Source: Desulfitobacterium sp038181555
GTDB lineage: Bacteria > Bacillota > Desulfitobacteriia > Desulfitobacteriales > Desulfitobacteriaceae
Length of the DNA: 64,000 nucleotides
NCBI RefSeq assembly: GCF_038181555.1
Contig: NZ_JBBWUA010000007.1
Coordinates: 69,898-133,897 of the forward strand
Direction of reading: 5' to 3'
The number at the start of each line of letters is the position of its first letter. Position 1 is the stretch's first letter. Made by a program: the position numbers and the translations under genes. Under the pieces are notes generated by a model. It ran no database searches. It was not told where the DNA came from and worked only from the letters and a program-made list of their open reading frames with translations. Positions 43,488 through 52,112 of the stretch are shown here, piece by piece.

Positions 43488-43733
43488 ATGGAAGTTGAGA
43501 ATAAGGAGTTAACTTTTGAAGAGGGAATCGAACAATTAGAGCGCATTGTTCGAGAGCTGGAACAAAAGGAAGTCCCTTTAGAACAGGCCTTGAATCTCTT
43601 TAGACAAGGCATTGAGCTTGTTCAAAATTCCAATAGTCTACTTGATCACGCGGAAAAACAAATGCAGATTCTCTTAGAGAATCCCAACGGAGAGTTGGAG
43701 ATTCGGCCAGCAGATTTTCCTGTGGAAGGATGA
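43488..43733 (+). CDS. xseB: Exodeoxyribonuclease VII small subunit
   Basis: This 81-residue helical protein has the family core LTFEEGIEQLERIVRELEQKEVPLEQALNLFRQGIEL. Several XseB copies wrap the XseA catalytic subunit. The start follows AAAGGGGAA and lies 26 bases after xseA. Confidence 0.95.
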   Translation: MEVENKELTFEEGIEQLERIVRELEQKEVPLEQALNLFRQGIELVQNSNSLLDHAEKQMQILLENPNGELEIRPADFPVEG

Positions 43734-43740
43734 TTCGTTG

Positions 43741-44610
43741 ATGTTTCAAAAGGATTTAGAAGCGCATGTACGACAGGTGGATTCACATTTGTTACAACTC
43801 TTCAGTGGAAATGGGATTCTCAGCGAAAGCATGAATTATTCTCTTGCAGCAGGAGGCAAAAGAATCCGACCCGTTTTAGCTCTGGCAGCTGCCAAAGCAG
43901 TGGGGGGAGACGAGGAATCCATTCTTCCTGCAGCCTGTGCATTAGAATTGATACATACCTATTCTTTAATCCATGATGATCTTCCAGCCATGGATGATGA
44001 TGATTATCGCCGAGGTCGTTTGTCTAACCATAAGGTTTTTGGAGTCGGACAAGCGATTCTTGCCGGGGATGCTCTATTGACCTATGCCTTTGAGCTGCTA
44101 GCCCAATCCATTAACAGCGTGACGCCGGAACGCCAGCTTCGGGTCATCAGGGAAGTTGCTCAGGCCGCTGGACCGCAAGGCATGGTGGGTGGACAGGTAT
44201 TGGATTTGGAGGCTGAAGAAAAAGTACTAGCACTAGCTGAGCTTGAACGGATACATCGTTTAAAAACGGGGGCCATGCTCGTGGTCGCTGCTCGCTTAGG
44301 CGCAATACTTGCCGGGGGAACAGAAGAAAAGATTGAGGCTTTGACTAGTTATGCACAAGCGATCGGACTTGCCTTCCAGATCAGAGACGATATCCTCGAT
44401 ATAGAAGGTGATAGTGAGAGTCTTGGGAAGCCGGCACAAAGCGATATTCGCCAACATAAAGCTACCTATCCATCGCTAATGGGCATAGAGGGTGCTAAAT
44501 CTGAGCTTATGAATAAGATAGATGAAGCTCATGCTGCTTTGGAGACCTTAGGGGAGCGATCGAGCTTCTTGCATGATTTAGCAGATTTTATTGCTCAACG
44601 TAAGTTTTGA
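43741..44610 (+). CDS. ispA: Polyprenyl (farnesyl/geranyl) diphosphate synthase
   Basis: The ATG at 43741 (with a TTG immediately before it) gives 289 residues. The first Asp-rich motif DDLPAMDDDDYRRG and the second DDILDIEGD, with GGKRIRPVLALAA and MVGGQVLDLEAE, mark a short-chain trans-prenyl synthase of the IspA type. It condenses IPP with DMAPP/GPP to make farnesyl diphosphate. It sits three genes upstream of dxs, the first step of the MEP pathway, in the same run. Confidence 0.95.
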   Translation: MFQKDLEAHVRQVDSHLLQLFSGNGILSESMNYSLAAGGKRIRPVLALAAAKAVGGDEESILPAACALELIHTYSLIHDDLPAMDDDDYRRGRLSNHKVFGVGQAILAGDALLTYAFELLAQSINSVTPERQLRVIREVAQAAGPQGMVGGQVLDLEAEEKVLALAELERIHRLKTGAMLVVAARLGAILAGGTEEKIEALTSYAQAIGLAFQIRDDILDIEGDSESLGKPAQSDIRQHKATYPSLMGIEGAKSELMNKIDEAHAALETLGERSSFLHDLADFIAQRKF

Positions 44611-44618
44611 GGTGAAGC

Positions 44619-45062
44619 ATGAGCATTTTTTCTGGAATCCTTGATAACGCTATACTGATTTCTGCAATGCTGGCTTGGCTTATTGCCCAAGTTTTAAAGG
44701 TTGTCATCAACTTTGCTATTCATAGAACCTTTGATGTGGGTTTTCTAGTCAGCTCGGGTGGATTCCCTAGCTCGCATTCGGCCACTGTCAGTGCTTTGTC
44801 AATTGGAGTGGGAAAATACTATGGGTGGAACTCTCCTATTTTTGCTGTGGCCGTGATTTTTGGCATGATTGTCATGTATGATGCAGCTGGGGTACGACGA
44901 GCTGCTGGTAAGCAGGCTGAAGTAATTAATCAGTTAGTTCAGGAACTTTATCAACAGATGTCCCATCTATCTCAAGAACGCCTGAAAGAATTAATAGGGC
45001 ATACCCCATTTGAAGTGTTTGCCGGAGCAATTGTTGGAATCATAGTGGGGATCTTGGTGTAG
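44619..45062 (+). CDS. DUF212/YuiD-family divergent PAP2 membrane protein
   Basis: This 147-residue membrane protein has about four helices and the motif SSGGFPSSHSATVSALSIGVG, a divergent PAP2-phosphatase signature, then MIVMYDAAGVRRAAGKQAEVIN. Its neighbours ispA and dxs suggest a role in isoprenoid-phosphate handling, which is inference. The start lies 8 bases after ispA. Confidence 0.9.
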   Translation: MSIFSGILDNAILISAMLAWLIAQVLKVVINFAIHRTFDVGFLVSSGGFPSSHSATVSALSIGVGKYYGWNSPIFAVAVIFGMIVMYDAAGVRRAAGKQAEVINQLVQELYQQMSHLSQERLKELIGHTPFEVFAGAIVGIIVGILV

Positions 45063-45082
45063 AATGATTTGGAGGGTAACTG

Positions 45083-45688
45083 TTGGGATATAAGCGCAAA
45101 AGCTGGAAGCATATTCTATTTGTCTTCCTTCTTAGTTTTACATTAGCGGTCATTGCTAGCTTAGGAACCGAGATTTTAATGAGAAAGACCAATATAATTG
45201 TCGCTCTCACCCTTTTATTGGTTATTATTATTATCAATATTGGGTTTGATGTCATTGGGATTGCTGCCACAGCAGCTACGGAAAAGCCGCATCATGCGAA
45301 AGCAGCAAACCGGGTTCCTGGCGCTCGGCAGACGGTCTTTCTAGTTCGCCATGCCGATACAGTAGCTAATTTTGCTAATGATATTGTTGGCGATGTTACA
45401 GGTGCTTTGAGTGGAGGCATGTCTGCCTCTATTGTCTTAGACATGCTGAGGACGTACCCCGGCTTGGAATCACAGGAGATTTGGATAGATACTTTGATGA
45501 TTGCCTTGGTGGCTTCCGTTACCGTAACCGGAAAGGCTCTAGGCAAAACTTTTGCTATCCAAAAAGCTGATGAAATTATGGCGCGAGTGGGATTTGTCAT
45601 AGCACGTTTTGAAGAGCTGACGGGTTGGGTGTTTACAGATAAACGACGGAAGGGGGGGAAGCCAAGTGGGGATTCTCGAAAAGATTGA
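45083..45688 (+). CDS. Membrane protein of uncertain family (possibly CNNM/DUF21-related)
   Basis: The TTG start gives 201 residues. Two membrane helices (about 11-28 and 38-61) are followed by a region with a conserved-looking FLVRHADTVANFANDIVGDVTGALSGGMSASIVLDML, a third hydrophobic stretch (LMIALVASVTVTGKALGKTFAI) and a basic tail. It vaguely resembles the transmembrane part of CorB/CNNM metal transporters but has no CBS domains. The dxs start lies inside its 3-prime end (23-base overlap). Confidence 0.5.
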   Translation: MGYKRKSWKHILFVFLLSFTLAVIASLGTEILMRKTNIIVALTLLLVIIIINIGFDVIGIAATAATEKPHHAKAANRVPGARQTVFLVRHADTVANFANDIVGDVTGALSGGMSASIVLDMLRTYPGLESQEIWIDTLMIALVASVTVTGKALGKTFAIQKADEIMARVGFVIARFEELTGWVFTDKRRKGGKPSGDSRKD

Positions 45689-47561
45689 TCAACCTAAGGA
45701 TTTAAAAGGGTTGACGTATCCCGAACTTAAACAGCTTGCCCAAGAGATTCGAGAGGAAATGATTGATGTGGTCTCCACCAATGGAGGTCATTTAGCCCCA
45801 AATTTAGGGGTTGTTGAACTTACCCTTGCTCTGCATCGGGTCTTCGATAGTCCGAAAGATAAGATTATCTGGGATGTAGGGCATCAAAGCTATGTTCATA
45901 AATTAGTCACAGGGAGACAGAAGGAATTTAAGAGTCTGAGGCTCTATCATGGTTTATCCGGTTTTCCCAAGCGCGCGGAAAGTCCACATGATTGTTTTGA
46001 GACTGGTCACTCTAGTACATCAATATCGGCTGCAGTGGGTTTCGCCAAGGCAAGAGATCTTCGCCAGGAAAAGCATCAGGTCATTGCCGTAATTGGGGAT
46101 GGGGCTATGACCGGCGGTATGGCATTTGAGGCATTAAACCATGTCGGACAGACAAAGACTAAGATGATTGTGCTCCTTAATGATAATGAGATGGCGATTG
46201 CACAGAATGTGGGGGCCATGTCCTCTTACCTAAATCGCCTGCGTACCGATCCTCGCTATGATCGGAGCAAAGAAGAGATAGAAAATCTGCTCAAAAGAAT
46301 TCCCGGGATCGGATCAAAGATGGCAAAAGCAGCTGAAAAAGCTAAGGACAGCTTAAAATATCTTTTAGTACCAGGATTATTATTCGAAGAACTTGGCTTT
46401 ACCTATCTCGGTCCTATCAACGGTCATGATCAAATAGCATTAGAACAGGTTTTTGAACAGGCAAAGTGCGTGAAGGAACCTGTACTTATTCATGTCTTGA
46501 CTCAAAAGGGAAAAGGCTATGAGCCTGCCGAGCAAAACCCCTCGCTTTTTCATGGCGTAGGGCCATTTAATAAATTAACCGGTGAAATCCCTAAAAAGCC
46601 TGCTCCGCCTACCTATACGCAAATTTTTGGCCAGACCCTCTGCGATATTGCCGAAAAGGATCCACGGGTCGTAGCCATCACTGCTGCCATGCCCAGCGGC
46701 ACTGGACTTAACCTTTTTGCTCAGAAGTTTCCGGAGCGCTTCTTTGATGTTGGAATCGCCGAGCAGCATGCCGTAACCTTTTCGGCCGCATTGGCTTTTG
46801 GTGGCATGAAACCTGTGATTTCTATCTATTCCACTTTTTATCAACGGGCCTATGACCAAGTTCTTCATGATGTCTGCTTGCCTAATGCCAATGTGGTGTT
46901 GGCTATTGACCGAGCAGGGGTGGTCGGTGATGATGGACCAACCCATCATGGCGTCTTTGATATTTCATTTCTGCGTGTGATACCGAATTTAGTCTTTATG
47001 GCTCCGAAGGATGAGAATGAATTACGCGATATGCTTTACACCTCGCTTAAGTATGAAGGACCGGTGGCCTTACGCTATCCACGTTCTGTGGGTCAAGGGG
47101 TAGATTTATCCGGGGAACTCGAGGAACTTCCCCTAGGAAAAGCAGAGGTTATTCAGGAAGGCAAAGATCTTACCTTGATTGGTATTGGTCCTATGGTCAA
47201 TACTTGTATGGCTGCAGCCGCTGAGCTGCATCACCGTGGGGTGGAGGCCACTGTCATCAATATGCGCTTTTTAAATCCTTTAGATAAAGAGACAATTCTC
47301 CGCTTTGCCCGTCAGACTAAACGCATCATAACCGTCGAGGACCATATGCTTGCTGGCGGGATGGGAAGTGCCGTTATTGAAGTGTTAGCTGATGAAGGTT
47401 TAGCAGATGTGGTTGTCGAGCGTTTGGGTTATGATGAATTTGTGGATCAGGGAGCCATCTCTTTGCTTCATCAAGGTTATGGTTTGTCCGTAGCTGGCAT
47501 ACTAAAAGCAGCTGAGCGCTTAAAGGTTTTGCAAAGGATTGAGGGAAGAAGCAGTGTCTAA
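45666..47561 (+). CDS. dxs: 1-deoxy-D-xylulose-5-phosphate synthase
   Basis: The GTG at 45666 gives 631 residues, the full family length. It makes DXP from pyruvate and glyceraldehyde-3-phosphate using thiamine diphosphate, the first step of the MEP isoprenoid pathway. Motifs visible are WDVGHQSYVHKLVTGR, the TPP motif GDGAMTGGMAFEALN ... LNDNEMAI, DVGIAEQHAVTFSAALA, FYQRAYDQVLHDVCL and DRAGVVGDDGPTHHG. It is preceded by GGAAGGGGGG. Confidence 0.97.
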   Translation: MGILEKIDQPKDLKGLTYPELKQLAQEIREEMIDVVSTNGGHLAPNLGVVELTLALHRVFDSPKDKIIWDVGHQSYVHKLVTGRQKEFKSLRLYHGLSGFPKRAESPHDCFETGHSSTSISAAVGFAKARDLRQEKHQVIAVIGDGAMTGGMAFEALNHVGQTKTKMIVLLNDNEMAIAQNVGAMSSYLNRLRTDPRYDRSKEEIENLLKRIPGIGSKMAKAAEKAKDSLKYLLVPGLLFEELGFTYLGPINGHDQIALEQVFEQAKCVKEPVLIHVLTQKGKGYEPAEQNPSLFHGVGPFNKLTGEIPKKPAPPTYTQIFGQTLCDIAEKDPRVVAITAAMPSGTGLNLFAQKFPERFFDVGIAEQHAVTFSAALAFGGMKPVISIYSTFYQRAYDQVLHDVCLPNANVVLAIDRAGVVGDDGPTHHGVFDISFLRVIPNLVFMAPKDENELRDMLYTSLKYEGPVALRYPRSVGQGVDLSGELEELPLGKAEVIQEGKDLTLIGIGPMVNTCMAAAAELHHRGVEATVINMRFLNPLDKETILRFARQTKRIITVEDHMLAGGMGSAVIEVLADEGLADVVVERLGYDEFVDQGAISLLHQGYGLSVAGILKAAERLKVLQRIEGRSSV

Positions 47562-48363
47562 AGGAAAAGAACGACTGGATGTCTTGTTGGTTAAGAACGG
47601 ATTATCTCCCAGCAGGGAGAAGGCCAAAGCCATCATCATGGCCGGGCTGGTCTTCAGCCAAGGACAACGGTTGGATAAGCCTGGTGTGGAATTGCCGGAA
47701 GATACTGTTTTAGAAGTCAAAGGAGATCCTTTACCTTATGTTTCACGGGGAGGATTAAAGTTAGAGAAAGCCCTTAAGGCCTTTCCGGTATCCCTAGACG
47801 GAGCTATCGTTGCCGACATTGGTGCCTCCACGGGAGGATTTACGGATTGTGCTTTACAAAACGGAGCAGCACGGGTCTATGCCATCGATGTGGGTTATGG
47901 ACAACTGGATTGGAAACTGCGCACAGACTCGCGGGTTGTTTCTATGGAACGAGTTAATGCCCGGTATCTCGATGGGGATTCCTTACCGGAACCGGTTGAT
48001 TATGTTGTTTCTGATGTTGCCTTTATCTCCGTCACGAAGATATTTCCGGCTATGCTGGAGATCCTCAAGGAGGAGGGGCAGATCATCACCTTAATTAAGC
48101 CACAATTCGAGGCAGGTCGGGAACATATCGGCAAAAAAGGGGTTGTTAAAGATCCCCAGATCCACCAATGGGTTATTAACCATGTCCTCGATGAGGCGGA
48201 AAAATGTGGTCTTGTGGTCAAGGGTTTGGATTTCTCGCCCATCCGTGGACCAGAAGGTAATATTGAATATTTAGCTTGGCTCCAGCGTGAACAGGATAAC
48301 GGCATACCTTGGCGTGAACTCGTTCCCGAGATTGTTGAACATGCCCAAAAAAGATCGGAGTGA
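47554..48363 (+). CDS. tlyA: TlyA-family rRNA 2-prime-O-methyltransferase
   Basis: The GTG at 47554 gives 269 residues and overlaps dxs by 8 bases; a TTG at 47539 is less likely. An N-terminal S4 RNA-binding domain (ERLDVLLVKNGLSPSREKAKAIIMAGLV) precedes an FtsJ-like methyltransferase with ADIGASTGGFTDCALQNGAARVYAIDVGYGQLDW. TlyA methylates cytidines in 16S/23S rRNA. Its place between dxs and nadK is common in Firmicutes. Confidence 0.95.
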   Translation: MSKGKERLDVLLVKNGLSPSREKAKAIIMAGLVFSQGQRLDKPGVELPEDTVLEVKGDPLPYVSRGGLKLEKALKAFPVSLDGAIVADIGASTGGFTDCALQNGAARVYAIDVGYGQLDWKLRTDSRVVSMERVNARYLDGDSLPEPVDYVVSDVAFISVTKIFPAMLEILKEEGQIITLIKPQFEAGREHIGKKGVVKDPQIHQWVINHVLDEAEKCGLVVKGLDFSPIRGPEGNIEYLAWLQREQDNGIPWRELVPEIVEHAQKRSE

Positions 48364-48368
48364 ATTGT

Positions 48369-49184
48369 ATGGATCGAGTCGGCTTGTGGATTAACCGTAG
48401 TAAACCCGAAGCTATAACCTTAGCCGAACATCTTACCCCTTGGTTTCAAGAGCGAGGATGGGAAGTCTATACTGATTGGGAAGAAATTATCGCTCAGAAG
48501 GTAAACTTTCTCATCTCCTTAGGCGGGGATGGGACTTTACTGGAAGCCTCCCGTGAGGCCGCTCCTTATGCACTACCGGTTCTGGGAGTGAATCTGGGTC
48601 GTCTTGGCTTCTTATGTGAAATCGAGCGTAACGAGGTCTTTGATGCTTTAACCAAGATTATTGATCATGATTATACGATCCAAGAGCGCCTTATGCTTAC
48701 CGTAACTGTAACGGGACTGGATCAGGGTATAGATACCTTATATGTGTTGAATGATGTGGTGTTTCTAAGAGAGCCTTCAGGTGCTATGATAACCCTACAA
48801 GCAAATCTATCAGGAGAACCCTCAGTAAGATATCCGTCTGATGGTTTAATTGTATCCACACCCACTGGCTCCACTGCCTATGCCTTATCGGCAGGAGGAC
48901 CTATACTGAGCCCCAATGTTGAGGCGATTTTAATAACCCCTCTGGCCGCTCATTCCCTATCGGCACGACCTATGGTGCTCTCTGCTAAAGAGAAGATAGA
49001 TATTTTTTTGGCTCGCGGAGAAGAGTGCATCGTGAATTTTGACGGCTATCACCGTATGCTGATGAAGCAGGGTCAAATATTCCACATCGAGAGGGCTCCG
49101 ATTGCCGCCCTATTAATTCGTTTGGGAAAAAGAAGTTTTCACCATGTGGTGCGGGAGAAATTAAAGGATCGCTGGCATGAGTAA
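48369..49184 (+). CDS. nadK: NAD kinase
   Basis: The ATG at 48369 has GGAGTG six bases upstream and gives 271 residues. NAD kinase makes NADP+. Motifs visible are SLGGDGTLLEASREA (the GGDG motif), VNLGRLGFLCEI, NDVVFLREPSGAMI, SDGLIVSTPTGSTAYALSAGGPIL and LTPLAAHSLSARPMVLS-like ILITPLAAHSLSARPMVL. It overlaps the next gene by 8 bases. Confidence 0.96.
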   Translation: MDRVGLWINRSKPEAITLAEHLTPWFQERGWEVYTDWEEIIAQKVNFLISLGGDGTLLEASREAAPYALPVLGVNLGRLGFLCEIERNEVFDALTKIIDHDYTIQERLMLTVTVTGLDQGIDTLYVLNDVVFLREPSGAMITLQANLSGEPSVRYPSDGLIVSTPTGSTAYALSAGGPILSPNVEAILITPLAAHSLSARPMVLSAKEKIDIFLARGEECIVNFDGYHRMLMKQGQIFHIERAPIAALLIRLGKRSFHHVVREKLKDRWHE

Positions 49185-49758
49185 TCGAATTCAAGATATT
49201 CAAGGATTTCTTAGAATGATTCTTAGGACAATGATACAATCAGGAGACGTGGTTTTAGATCTTACGGCTGGACGGGGGAGAGATACCCTGTTTCTTGCTG
49301 AGCTGGTCGGGGAGAAGGGGATTGTCCATGCCTTTGATATTCAAGAGATTGCCCTTCAGGAGACGCAAAGGCTACTAAGTGAATACAGCCTGAAAGGCCG
49401 TGTTCACTTGCATCATTGCGATCACAGTCGATTATTAGAAAAGGTTCAAGAGCCTGTTCAAGCAGCCATGTTTAATCTCGGATATCTACCGGGGTATAAT
49501 CAAGAAGTCACCACGCAAGCAACTTCTACTATTTCAGCCCTGACATCCGTCTTTCAATTACTCCGTAGAGGTGGTGTAATTGCACTTACTTTGTATCGTG
49601 GACATCCAGGAGGGATGGAAGAGGCTGTTGCTGTGGAAGAGTTTTTAAACGATTTACCACGGCGTCAATATAGTGTCTTGCGCGGAGAGTATACGAATCA
49701 AATCCCAAATGCACCCTACTGGATTTTGGTTCAGAAGAATAAGGGGGATACCGAATGA
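49177..49758 (+). CDS. mnmM: YtqB/MnmM-family SAM-dependent methyltransferase
   Basis: This 193-residue protein has the Rossmann motif VVLDLTAGRGRDTLFLAELVG, HAFDIQEIALQET, CDHSRL and the catalytic-loop motif MFNLGYLPG, followed by LTLYRGHPGG. This is the YtqB family (formerly called rRNA methylase). In Bacillus it has been assigned to tRNA wobble-uridine modification (MnmM), which I adopt as the likely role. It overlaps argR by 4 bases. Confidence 0.88.
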   Translation: MSNRIQDIQGFLRMILRTMIQSGDVVLDLTAGRGRDTLFLAELVGEKGIVHAFDIQEIALQETQRLLSEYSLKGRVHLHHCDHSRLLEKVQEPVQAAMFNLGYLPGYNQEVTTQATSTISALTSVFQLLRRGGVIALTLYRGHPGGMEEAVAVEEFLNDLPRRQYSVLRGEYTNQIPNAPYWILVQKNKGDTE

Positions 49759-50207
49759 AGACCCGTCGGCAGATGAAAATCCAAGAGATTATTAATAACC
49801 AGCCTATACATACCCAAGAAGAGCTTGCTGAACGATTAAGAAAAGAAGGCTTTGATGTGACACAAGCCACTGTGTCACGAGATATCAAGGAGATGGGGCT
49901 AATCAAGGTTCCTACCTCGGACGACGATTATCGTTATGCGGTTCCCGGTTCAGCTCAACCTCTCAGCACTCCCGATCGACTCAAACGCCGGATGAGAGAG
50001 ACAGTAGTGACCATAAATGACAGCGAAAATCTGATTGTTCTGCGGACGATTCCTGGAAATGCCCAGGCACTTGCCAGTTTAATTGATCATAGCAATTGGG
50101 AGGAAGTAATCGGTACGGTAGCTGGTGATGATACCATACTCTTGGTTGTCAAGCCAATCAGTGCTGTACCCCAAGTCCGAGGACGAATCGCTCAATTCAT
50201 GGAATAG
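49755..50207 (+). CDS. argR: Arginine repressor ArgR/AhrC
   Basis: This 150-residue regulator has an N-terminal winged helix (KIQEIINNQPIHTQEELAERLRKEGFDVTQATVSRDIKEMGLIKV) and a C-terminal arginine-binding hexamer domain with PGNAQALASLIDHSNWEEVIGTVAGDDTILLV. It controls arginine synthesis and breakdown genes in response to arginine. The argR-recN pair is usual in Firmicutes. Confidence 0.96.
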   Translation: MKTRRQMKIQEIINNQPIHTQEELAERLRKEGFDVTQATVSRDIKEMGLIKVPTSDDDYRYAVPGSAQPLSTPDRLKRRMRETVVTINDSENLIVLRTIPGNAQALASLIDHSNWEEVIGTVAGDDTILLVVKPISAVPQVRGRIAQFME

Positions 50208-50237
50208 AGTTATTGGTCAAAGAGGAGATGGATTGCG

Positions 50238-51908
50238 ATGTTAACAGAAATCCATGTAGAGAATTTCGCTTTAATGGAAGAGGTACAGTTGTCATTTTCG
50301 CGAGGTTTAACTATTTTTACCGGAGAAACAGGTGCGGGGAAATCCATGCTCATCGATGCTCTTGGCGTACTGCTAGGAGGAAGAGCAAGTGCGGATTTTA
50401 TTCGCCATGGTCTGGATAAAGCCTGGGTGGAAGGGATTTTTGAGGAATGCCCTCCTGAGGTTCTCGCAGGTTTAGAGGATGCCGGTTATCCTCTCGAAGA
50501 AGGGCAGTTAATTCTTTCTCGAGAGATCAATCGCAATGGCAAGAACAGCTGCCGTGTTCAAGGAAGAACGGTTCCCTTAACACTTTATCGAAACTTGGTC
50601 CAAGGCTTAGTGGATATCCACGGACAGATGGAGCATCAATCACTTTTTAACCCTGATAGTCATCGCGGCTTGCTAGATGCTTTTGGAGGGGAAAAACAGT
50701 TGGAGCTCTTAGACCAGGTTAATAAGCTTGCCCGAGCTTATCGGAGTCTTATACAAAAAGAACAGCAGCTTATGCGCAGTGAAGCTGATCGAGAGCGGCG
50801 TGAGGATATCTTACGCTTTCAAATTGATGAGATCACAGCCATCGCCCCCCAACCTAATGAAGAAGAGACTTTAGTACAGGAAAAGAAGCGTTTGGCAAAT
50901 TCGGAAAAGATCATGGGCTACATTGGGGAAATGTATGCTTTACTATATGAGGGTGGTGGCCAGCAGTCCTCCGCCTTAGATCTAATAGGTCGCAGTCGGA
51001 AAGCGTTACTGGATCTTGTCCGCTATGATGCTAACTGTAGTCACATGCTCGAGCCCATGGACTCTATCTATTACACAATCGAAGATTTAGCCTCCCAAGT
51101 GAGTTCGTACCGAGATGGATTCGATTTCAATCCGGGGCGTTTAGATGAAATTGAAGACCGCTTAATTCAATTGCAACGTTTGCGAAAATATGGTCATACG
51201 GTCCAAGAAGTTCTCCACACGAAAGATGAAATGCTGCAAGAGCTTCATACCATTACGAATCTACAAGAAGAGCTGGGAGCCTTACGTCGCGATCGAGAGA
51301 ACATCCTAAGGGACTACGAACAGAAAGCTGAGGAGTTAACTCTGGCACGATTGGGAGTAGCAAAACATCTAGCTGAAGGTCTCAAAGAAGAATTGGCCGA
51401 CTTAGGTTTGGAGAAAAGTAGTTTTGAAGTGAAGCTTACTCCTGTTCATGAACCTCAGGTAGGTGGAGCAGAGGAAGCAGAGTTCTATTTTTCGGCAAAT
51501 CTTGGGGAACCTCCTAAGCCCCTAGCAAAAGTAGCTTCCGGCGGAGAAATGTCACGTCTTATGTTAGCTTTGAAAAGCCTTTTATCCAAAATCGAAAGCG
51601 TTAGCACCTTTGTCTTTGATGAAGTGGATAGCGGTGTTGGTGGGCGAACGATTCAAAAGGTTGGCGACAAATTAGCAAAAATTTCCGAAAACAAACAAGT
51701 ATTTTGTATAACCCATGCCGCGCAAGTGGCTGCTTTTGGTGATCATCACTTTGGGATACAAAAAGAAATTAGCAATGGAAGAACCAGAACTCGCATTCAA
51801 CAGCTTTCTGAGGAGGAGCGTATTCATGAATTAGCCCGCATGTTAGGGGGAGGGGAAGAAGCCATCGCCCTCGAGCATGCGCGAAAGCTCAGGAAAAATA
51901 TTTATTAA
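50238..51908 (+). CDS. recN: DNA repair protein RecN
   Basis: This 556-residue SMC-like ATPase starts MLTEIHVENFALMEEV. It has Walker A GETGAGKSMLIDALG, a long central coiled coil (about 155-365), the signature ASGGEMSRLMLALKSLL and Walker B VFDEVDSGVGGRTI, ending with TRTRIQQLSEEERIHELARMLGG. RecN binds double-strand break ends and promotes recombination. Length is normal. The start follows AGAGGAGATGG. A terminator follows. Confidence 0.96.
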   Translation: MLTEIHVENFALMEEVQLSFSRGLTIFTGETGAGKSMLIDALGVLLGGRASADFIRHGLDKAWVEGIFEECPPEVLAGLEDAGYPLEEGQLILSREINRNGKNSCRVQGRTVPLTLYRNLVQGLVDIHGQMEHQSLFNPDSHRGLLDAFGGEKQLELLDQVNKLARAYRSLIQKEQQLMRSEADRERREDILRFQIDEITAIAPQPNEEETLVQEKKRLANSEKIMGYIGEMYALLYEGGGQQSSALDLIGRSRKALLDLVRYDANCSHMLEPMDSIYYTIEDLASQVSSYRDGFDFNPGRLDEIEDRLIQLQRLRKYGHTVQEVLHTKDEMLQELHTITNLQEELGALRRDRENILRDYEQKAEELTLARLGVAKHLAEGLKEELADLGLEKSSFEVKLTPVHEPQVGGAEEAEFYFSANLGEPPKPLAKVASGGEMSRLMLALKSLLSKIESVSTFVFDEVDSGVGGRTIQKVGDKLAKISENKQVFCITHAAQVAAFGDHHFGIQKEISNGRTRTRIQQLSEEERIHELARMLGGGEEAIALEHARKLRKNIY

Positions 51909-51946
51909 TTTTATTATAGAAATGAATTATTATGGGGATTTTATAG

Positions 51947-51977
51947 ATAGAAGGTGAATTTGGCCTTCTATTTTTTT
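51947..51977 (+). terminator. Rho-independent terminator after recN
   Basis: ATAGAAGG (51947-51954) pairs with CCTTCTAT (51964-51971), followed by six Ts. Confidence 0.85.
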
Positions 51978-52112
51978 ATTTGGAAATACAGAACGTAATT
52001 GTCAGGATGAAATGAATTCATGATGGTTAATTTAGTATTAGGTTCCGTAAAAAATAAAGAAAAAGAGAAAGGAAGAACATGGGGAGACAAAAAGACGGAG
52101 GGTGATAAGAGA

